Assembly: GCA_029255685.2 (NCBI GenBank)
Contig: CM055313.2
Span: 78,346,641 to 78,410,640, forward strand
DNA length: 64,000 nt
Direction: 5' to 3'
From: Silene conica
Taxonomy: Eukaryota > Streptophyta > Magnoliopsida > Caryophyllales > Caryophyllaceae
The notes under the pieces are model-generated. The model did no database searches. It worked only from the letters and a program-made list of their open reading frames with translations, and was not told the origin of the DNA. The stretch's first letter is position 1; each line of letters begins with the position of its first letter. Of the stretch, positions 57,787-64,000 are shown in pieces. A program made the position numbers and the translations under genes.

Positions 57787-58775
57787 TGTTGGGGCTGGTG
57801 TCCTTGACAATTAAGTACAATGACTTATTAAATCTCTTTAAGGATCACAAGGGCATACTTTTGTATTATTACCAGTTGATCCACGTTTATCAATAACGGT
57901 TGGCTTGCTAGATAAGTTTGACGTTATTGTCATACGGATGGCGGTGATCAACTGGTCCCTATACGTCACACCTATAGGACACGTTTGAGAAATGTGAAGG
58001 TATGAAAATACAGTCACATTTATGCCGGATATGACTAAACAGTTAGTCAGAGGTGTTGACTAATAAATTAGTCAATAAGATGTTGAGATTATTATTTAAT
58101 ACGGATTAAATAATTTTAGCTAATACGGATTACAAGATTAATTCGTAAATTAAATATAAACGGTTATATTTAATTAAATATAGTATTCGCGTATTAATAT
58201 AAACAGTTATATTAATTTGGGTAATTATACAATATCGTATTTTGTCAGACCATTATTAATATATCGACTGTATTAATATCTGATAACATGTTACGATTTA
58301 TAAATAAAACCCGCGAACAACTTAAAGCTAAACGGGTCGAATCACGCAAAGGTATAAGGTAAGAGTGGAAAAAGCCCACCCTTACCCAAGACCCATTCGG
58401 CCGACCTAAGTAATACAAAAGGAGAGTCTTTCTCCTTTTGTCACTTACTGGTAATTCATAATTCTCACAATTAGGGTTTTGAGAACATCTTTTTCCCAAA
58501 ACTCAGATCTCACATCTAAAACCTCTCAAAAGCTCTCCCCATATTGCAAGGCAATTGGAGAGTATTTTCTAGCACACGCGGCATCATCTCAATCAAGTCT
58601 TGGGTGCAAGTTATAGGAGGGAATTTACTTTAATTCCTGTTCTTAGGCCATAAGCACAAAGGACCAAAGGTTGAATTCTTTTTCTTATCCTTTTTAATCT
58701 TATGACTATAAACACAACTGTATTTTTCATTATAATCCTGCAAGTTTAGGGCGAATACATGCTTTATTCCCCACA
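57787..58775 (+). repeat. 3' LTR of young copia element
   Basis: Starts TGTTGGGGCTGGTG after the purine tract and ends CCCCACA just before the AGGCC duplication. Same length and almost the same sequence as the 5' LTR. Confidence 0.93.
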
Positions 58776-58780
58776 AGGCC

Positions 58781-59840
58781 AACATGAATATTTTTTCCCA
58801 AATTGGCCGCCATGTGGGGAAAATCCATCCGTACACAAACCCAACCGAACGTTACGAGGCTCACTTGCAAATTCTGGATGCTCTCGATCAAAATGTTTCC
58901 ACGCTTCTCCATCACTTGGATGTGCCATTGTCCCTTTTTCTCTTAATCGTGAATTTCTATGGTGCCAACTCATCTCACCTGCTATGCTCTTGGTTGCATA
59001 TAATCGTTGTAACCTTGGTGCAAGCGGGAAATAAATTAAGGGGTTATTCGGAATTCGCCTCCCATTACTTGAATTATTGTTACCTTTGTACCGAAATGCA
59101 TTACACTTTGTACATTGCTCGAGATTGACATTTTCCTCCCAAAAAAGCATACATCCAGTAGGACATGCATCGATCTTCTCATGTGGTAGTTGTAGTCCCT
59201 TAAGAACACTCTTAATCTCATTGAAATTGCGTAACATGTCATTTTTTGTTGGAATCAAGTCACCAACAAACGACATAAACCCATTCGTGCATCGAAGGGA
59301 TAAGTTGTTCTCACATTTGAGTGCTATCAACCTAGCAGCGGCTTGCAATAAACTTATTTTGCTTCCCTCATACACTGGTTGTTCGGCTTTTTCTAACAAT
59401 TTATAGAAGGAAGAAACTTGAGGATTTGGGGTTTCATGACGCACTTCCTCATCACTAAGGTCATCAGGATTGAGTCGATCCTCCATTATTTGTTCAATAT
59501 TATCACGTAATGCATTTTCCACGAGCTCCCTATAAGGATCATCACTAACTACAGTACTACTGCTACTTTCTCCGGTTGGCATTTCCTCACCATGATACGT
59601 CCAAACATAATAACATGGGGCAAAACCATTCGACCAAAGATGCAGTTGAACATCCTTAATCCTTTTAAAAGCTCTGTTATTACATTTCTTACAGGGACAC
59701 CTCATTTCACCTAAATTCTTATACACACTACTTTGTGCAGCGAATTCAAGAAACTCTTTTACCCCATTTGCAAATTCAAGCTTAGGTTTCTTTTTCTCAT
59801 CTAATCTTTCATACATCCACTGTCGTTCTAATCTTTTCAT
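58781..59840 (-). pseudogene. CACTA transposase (TNPD), N-terminal part
   Basis: Begins MKRLERQWMYERLDEKKKPK. Residues about 1-85 are the transposase-associated domain (CPCKKCNNRAFKRIKDVQLHL, a Cys-rich DNA-binding-like region, then WSNGFAPCYYVWTYHGE). The transposase_21 domain starts at about residue 190 (LPHEKIDACPTGCMLFW, CTKCNAFRY) and reaches RNVRLGLCTDGFSPHG, with a conserved Asp. The frame is open up to the AGGCC duplication made by the copia insertion. The rest is at 49276-50296. The start lies about 1.7 kb from the element end, normal for CACTA. Confidence 0.85.
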
Positions 59841-61004
59841 CTTATTATGTATCTACATTCAAATAATCAATCAATTGACAATTATTAATTAACTATCACA
59901 TATAATACACAAAAAAACAATATCATCAATGAATATATAATTATTGTCAAAAAATCAAATAGTCTTTGAATTAGGTCCTTATCACTCCAACCTAAACCCA
60001 TCAATGTACATTTCAAGTCATTAGCAAACACGCACTTGTTATTTATTAATGGGGAAAAAATTCGGCAGCAATTCCCCTTTATTCTCCAAATACAAAATAT
60101 GGATTATATTATTAGTCCATATATGTATTCAGAGAATATTAAAGGAATCGTCACCGAATTTGTACCCTCATTAAAAAAATAACAAGTATCTGTTTGCTAC
60201 CTAAATGACTTGAAACGTACAAAGACAGTCCCAAAATGGGGACTATTCAAAAATTACTCCTAATAAGTAATTTTTGAACGGGTACTAGGTCAATATTTAA
60301 TAATTCAGAATTATCAATAACTAACAATTAACAACAATTAACAACAATTAACAATTATCTACAATTAATAACTAAAAATTAACAATTATCAACAACAACA
60401 ATTAACAAATAATAATTCAAAATTAACAACTAATAACTATCAACAACAACAACAATTAAGAAGTAACAACACTAACAACAACAAATTATTAGCAACTATC
60501 CTAAATCAATTTTTCTATCTAACCGGCTACTATCCTAGGTCATTTTTTCTATCTAATTGGCATTATCCTAGATCAAAATTTCTAACTAATTATCTATTAA
60601 CCTAAATAAGTTACACTAACTACTTTCTAAACTAATTCATTCTTAAATAAATAATTAAGTAATAAACATAAACAATTACCTAATTAATTTTGCAAAGTAG
60701 TGTTGGCGCGTGGTTGTCACGGTGGTGGTGGTTGTCACGGTGGTGGTGGTTGTCACACTACAATGTACAAACAAATCAATTATGAATTGAAATAAAACGA
60801 AAATAAAACTGGAAATTAATGAAAAAAACAAAAATACATTACCTATTATCAAGGTGGAGTTAGTAGTGTGGTGGTGGTTGACACGGTGGTAAGATTGGTG
60901 GGGTAGAAATCGGATTTAGGGAGGAAATTATGGGGTTCGATATGTTTTGGGGTAAAAAAAAAAGAAGGCAGAATGAACGCGTGAGGGTTTCTGAAAGTTT
61001 TTAA
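59841..61004. other. CACTA 5' leader, AT-rich
   Basis: AT-rich DNA between transposase start and subterminal repeats. AACAATTA-type low-complexity sequence fills 60310-60490, and a 21-bp GGTGGTGGTTGTCAC-type tandem repeat lies at 60706-60760. No gene seen. Confidence 0.5.
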
Positions 61005-61564
61005 AAAAAATCCTGACGGATAATCCGTCAGGAATATCTAATTATTAGTTAGTGACGGATAATCCGTCAGGAAAGAGGATTTATTTTAAGTGAGAAATAA
61101 AAAGAAAATTGAATGCAGACGTGGGTATTGGAAACAGTTGAAAAAACTCCTGACGGATTATCCGTCAGGAATAGGGAATTACTAGTTAGTGACGGATAAG
61201 CCGTCAATAATTGCGTACGTGGACTTTTCTGACGGATAGGGCGTCAGGAAAATTTAGTGACCGATTATCCGTCAGAATCTATTTCTACTTTTCCAGAACT
61301 TGCAGCCTTTTGTCAGTCTTTTTTCTGACCGGAAATCCGTCATCATTAATTACTGACGCATTATCCGTCAGAAAATGTAACCAAAATTTCGCGCCTTTCC
61401 AATTTTTTTCGCGGTCTCCTATTTTAACGGATTTGTGACGTGTTATCCGTCATAAATCATTTCTGACGGATATTCCGTCAGAACTTTGTCAGTACACCGA
61501 GACATCTGACGGACTGTATATTCCGTCAGAAATTCGGTCAGTACACCGTGTTTTTTTTGTAGTG
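61005..61564. repeat. Subterminal TGACGGAT/ATCCGTCA palindromes, inner CACTA
   Basis: At least a dozen copies of TGACGGAT or its inverse, many joined as TGACGGATAATCCGTCA, precede the terminal CACTACAAAAAAA (read on the minus strand) at 61564. Dense subterminal repeats are characteristic of CACTA ends and bind the element's regulatory protein in known systems. Confidence 0.85.
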
Positions 61565-61589
61565 AAACTACATAAAACAATCATTCTAC

Positions 61590-62253
61590 CTTATATCTTT
61601 GCAACCAAATCTTTACATCCGGTGCTCCTTCTACTGTTCCCGCGAAATAAGCAATTAGAAAATGGCTCTTCTCTACCTACAAAACTGATCATTCATCAAG
61701 AAACTACGCAAAAATGACAATTTTAAATCATAATAAATTAATCATCACCTCCACAATGGTAGAAGCATGGCAGTTATTGAAGGGTCGGTTATGTACATGA
61801 AATGTGAACTCTTCCTTCGCAACAGTGAATATTGTATTGTTTCCCAGCACATCGGATCAGTTCACTCTGCGATTAGTGCAGTAATTAGTGGAATTGTCAG
61901 GACTAATCATAGGGAGATAGTCAGGTTAATTACTCAAATACTCACACTATAATTTAAAGTATCTGACACAAGTGCAATAGTGCATATCCAATTGTCAGGA
62001 CTCGCTATTGGTAGTGCAAATTTACGGAATCAGAGAGTAATCCAGAAATTAATAAGCAATCAAGTTAAGACGTATAAATAGCAGACAAATCAACATTGGT
62101 CATTTTTACAATCCAAAATCCAAAACTATTTGCTTATTTACCTGGTTTAACATCCATTTGAAGCCAACAGCGGCTGAGCATTCGTTCTTTGACGCGTTAG
62201 TGAACCAATCCAGATTGTAAGCACAAGTCCGAGCAGAACAAGGATTCCACAGA
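61590..62253 (-). pseudogene. Captured two-exon fragment of an unrecognised gene
   Basis: Minus-strand exons at 62253-62142 (WNPCSARTCAYNLDWFTNAS, then KNECSAAVGFKWMLNQ) and 61676-61590 ([20 protein letters not shown], then VKIWLQRYK). They have CAG/TAG acceptors and GTAAAT/GTAGAA donors, and they join in phase. Cys-rich first exon. I do not recognise the family. Upstream pieces at about 62390-62640 look like 5' UTR exons of a gene (GT-starting introns, no ATG frame). It lies between the two CACTA ends, so it belongs to the outer element's cargo. Confidence 0.5.
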
Positions 62254-62805
62254 CTGTACATGTACCCATGTCAAATAACAATAAAAATCACAATTGATAC
62301 CTGTACATGTACGCAAAAATCAAAAATAAGGCACAGTTCCAGACATCACACTAACCAACCCAAACCCTAATTACCTAAAGCTCATATCTTAGAAATGAAA
62401 AAGGAGAAACGTTTGATCATCACATAAGATGAAAGGCTGCATAGAGATTCAATCGCGACAACTAAACACGCAAACAATCATTAAAACCCCGAAATTAATC
62501 GAACTCCAATTAATCGAAAATACTTTAACCCTAAAAATCAATTCACATACCTAATTTAGAAAAATAGGAATAGAGGAGATGATGAGGTGGCGAGTTCCGT
62601 CCATTTCCGTCGATTTCCAGTGGCGGTGAGCGGTGGTTGGCAGATTTGAGGTGGTTGAGAGAAATATAGGCGGTGGTTCCGTCAAACTTGTTTTTGCTTT
62701 ATTGTTTCATGGTTGAGAGAAATATAGAATAATGAAAACACGGAATGTACGTAATGCGCAGCATATACTCTTTCATTTAATTTGTTTTTATTTTTTTAAT
62801 ACACA

Positions 62806-62905
62806 CTCATTTGCGGCGCTATTTTAAAAAACGCCTCAAATGACGCATAAATTATTTGCTGTTATTGGGCTAAAACGCCTCAAATAGATAGCCGCAAATG
62901 GTTGT
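62806..62905. repeat. Right subterminal repeats of outer CACTA
   Basis: Copies of TTTGCGGCG and ACGCCTCAAAT matching those at 44660-44905, next to the right terminus. Confidence 0.8.
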
Positions 62906-62918
62906 TTTTCTACTAGTG

Positions 62919-63842
62919 TTTGAGCAAGATTTCTGAGACCCACATTCCATAAGGAATGTCAAGTGTCGAACTCGTCTTTTCCTTGATCAAGACGGATGAA
63001 GTTTGACAAATTTTCGAACAAAATAAGAATGCAAGATTTATTTTATTTCCTTCTAACCAATGGAATAAGACGATATCTTCGATACTCGATAACTTGTCAC
63101 GACCACCTCTCCTAGGTAAAATCGTGTTCCAAAGATAGTTCACAAACAACTTCAATTTGGGCGAAAACGAATTTGTGAGGAGAGGAGAAATTTCAGTGGC
63201 ATTTGGATCAAAGTACTGTTTGATCATCATCTTTTGTTCTTGGGTTACCACCCCCCATTCCTTACGGGTATCGATATCAAGACCCCTTTGGTCGAGATGA
63301 AAAATGTCACAATTATCACCTAAGGTCACCTCGACATTCCTACCATTAACCACGACTTTCAACCCAGACTCAGTAGATTTCACAGAGGCAAAGAACTGAA
63401 CCAACTCAATAGGAAATATCAAACCCGAAAAATTACTAATATATTTCCATCCCTGAAACTCTAAGAACTTTTTAAAGAAAAGCAGAGACTTCGACCCTTC
63501 GACCCAAGATGTCGGATAGAACCGACCCGAATGAATGGAATAGGGAAGAAGACGGTCAATGAGCATACCTTCATGTTTTGTCATACGAACTCGCTCGAGT
63601 CCTTCCTTGGTGGCTTCGACGGAGTAATCTTTAAACAGAGGACGAGGGTTCTTGAGGTTCGATCCTAGATCTTGCATGTCATTGGAAACAGAGGATGCGG
63701 CTCGGTTTAGTTTACGACGTTTTCCGTTGTCTGGGGTTGGACTGGCGGTGGCAATGGGTGTCGGAGATGGTGGTGGTGAAGGAGTTGGTGAAGGTGGAGA
63801 GGGTTTCTTTTGTTGAGAGCGAGTAGCTCGAGAGGGAGGCAT
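62919..63842 (-). pseudogene. env-like gene, N-terminal part (plant transposon protein domain)
   Basis: Starts MPPSRATRSQQKKPSPPSPT with a Pro/Ser-rich leader of about 40 residues and a basic KRRKLNR motif. Next comes a domain with LIDRLLPYSIHSGRFYPTSW, then FLEFQGWKYISNFSGLIFP, then VEVTLGDNCDIFHLDQRGLD. It resembles what is annotated as a putative plant transposon protein domain, found in retrotransposon-encoded proteins. No catalytic motif is visible. Position upstream of the Sirevirus 3' end suggests the env-like ORF. The CACTA element is inserted at its end. Confidence 0.62.
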
Positions 63843-64000
63843 TGTAATGGTGATGAGAATGGTGATTTGAGTCGAGTTTTTGGTGGAGGTTTTGATGGAT
63901 TTTAATGGTGATGGAGGTTTTGGGTTTATTTTATGAATTTTATGGAGTGTGTAGGTGGAGGACGGTAATAATGGAGTAATGGAGGTGAATGTGGTAAGTT

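Larger units (their letters stand above)
50297..58775 (+). mobile_element. Young Ty1/copia retrotransposon in the CACTA transposase
   Basis: Two 989 bp LTRs (50297-51285 and 57787-58775) differ at only about two positions that I can find, and AGGCC is duplicated at 50292-50296 and 58776-58780. A tRNA-Met primer site (51288), an unusually long 1.8 kb leader, gag, protease, integrase, reverse transcriptase and RNase H follow in copia order, ending with a purine tract AAGTGGGAG at about 57775. Pol has about two or three breaks, so it looks non-autonomous. LTR similarity implies insertion very recently, in the order of a few hundred thousand years or less under usual plant rates. Confidence 0.93.
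49248..61564 (-). mobile_element. Inner CACTA transposon, 5' part with transposase
   Basis: Its 5' end on the minus strand is CACTACAAAAAAAACACGG at 61564, followed by a dense array of TGACGGATNATCCGTCA palindromes (61005-61535). The transposase starts at 59840. The opposite terminus was not found: transposase homology ends near 49275 and captured host sequence begins by 49215, so the 3' part is lost. A copia element is inserted at 50297-58775. Confidence 0.75.
44644..62918. mobile_element. Outer CACTA transposon with captured host exons
   Basis: Ends CACTAGTAGAAAAA (44644) and the inverse TTTTTCTACTAGTG (62918) are flanked by TTT on both sides, the 3-bp target duplication of CACTA elements. 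Subterminal repeats of the type TTTGAGGCGTTTTT/ACGCCGCAAAT fill 44660-44905 and 62806-62905. Without nested insertions it is about 6 kb and has no transposase of its own that I can identify. The interior holds minus-strand pieces of several host genes with their introns. A second CACTA element lies inside. It inserted into the env-like gene of a Sirevirus. Confidence 0.85.
41851..64000 (-). mobile_element. Sirevirus-like copia, 3' part, running off the right edge
   Basis: On the minus strand from the right: env-like gene (63842-62919), interrupted by a CACTA transposon (44644-62918), then the gene's remainder (44640-44024), a non-coding stretch with purine tracts, and the 3' LTR (43318-41851). 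Gag and pol should lie beyond 64000. A purine tract adjoining TGTTGAACC, CCCCCTTTTTGATGATGGC-type repeats and an env-like gene after pol are Sirevirus traits (family knowledge). Broken by the insertion and perhaps once or twice more. Age cannot be judged from one LTR. Confidence 0.7.

Noticed and set aside
61005-61535. Palindrome array considered as a CRISPR-like array
   Set aside because: Spacing is irregular, the setting is a plant nuclear genome, and the array lies at a CACTA terminus, which explains it.

Overview
This is a stretch of nuclear DNA from a flowering plant, very probably a eudicot. The base composition is AT-rich, one gene has GT-AG introns, and almost everything else is plant transposon: Athila-type gypsy, Sirevirus-type and other copia, CACTA, Helitron, Stowaway MITEs and SINE-like tails. 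Caryophyllales is my guess from general appearance only. Nothing here is bacterial or organellar.

Layout. 1-3421: 5' part of a minus-strand Athila-like gypsy element (LTR, tRNA-Asp primer site, gag, start of protease). 3430-5153: decayed copia 3' end. 5600: a Helitron 3' terminus. 6111-11391: 5' half of a minus-strand Sirevirus-like copia. 11474: a second Helitron 3' terminus, then about 5 kb of AT-rich DNA without genes. 17.4-22.0 kb: 3' end of a second Athila/Tat-like gypsy with a 1.55 kb LTR. 22.1-23.6 kb: a 770 bp tandem duplication. 23.6-24.7 kb: an inverted-repeat element carrying an F-box fragment.

24985-30954 is the only convincing host gene: five exons, 411 codons, a plus-strand protein with C-terminal membrane segments that I do not recognise. 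Its introns hold MITEs, a TIR element, SINE-like tails and a minisatellite. 31-34 kb holds MITEs and an inverted-repeat element. 34.3-41.75 kb is a Helitron graveyard (RepHel fragment, RPA1-like exons, a copine exon) next to one end of a CACTA-like element.

41851 to the right edge is a minus-strand Sirevirus-like element (3' LTR, purine tracts, env-like gene) that continues out of the window. Its env-like gene is split by an 18.3 kb CACTA element (44644-62918, TTT target duplication). That element contains spliced fragments of several host genes (auxilin-like, GH3 beta-glucosidase, COP1-interacting-protein-like and unidentified exons). Inside it lies a second CACTA element with a TNPD-type transposase, itself split by a young copia element (50297-58775, AGGCC target duplication).

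The most unusual signals are these. A 12-bp GC-rich core, GGTCGGTCGACC, recurs at an almost constant 21-bp spacing in both the gypsy and the copia element. The exon cargo of the outer CACTA element keeps its introns and contains exact internal duplications. An F-box fragment and a copine exon have been carried into mobile DNA. No element-unrelated novel system was found.
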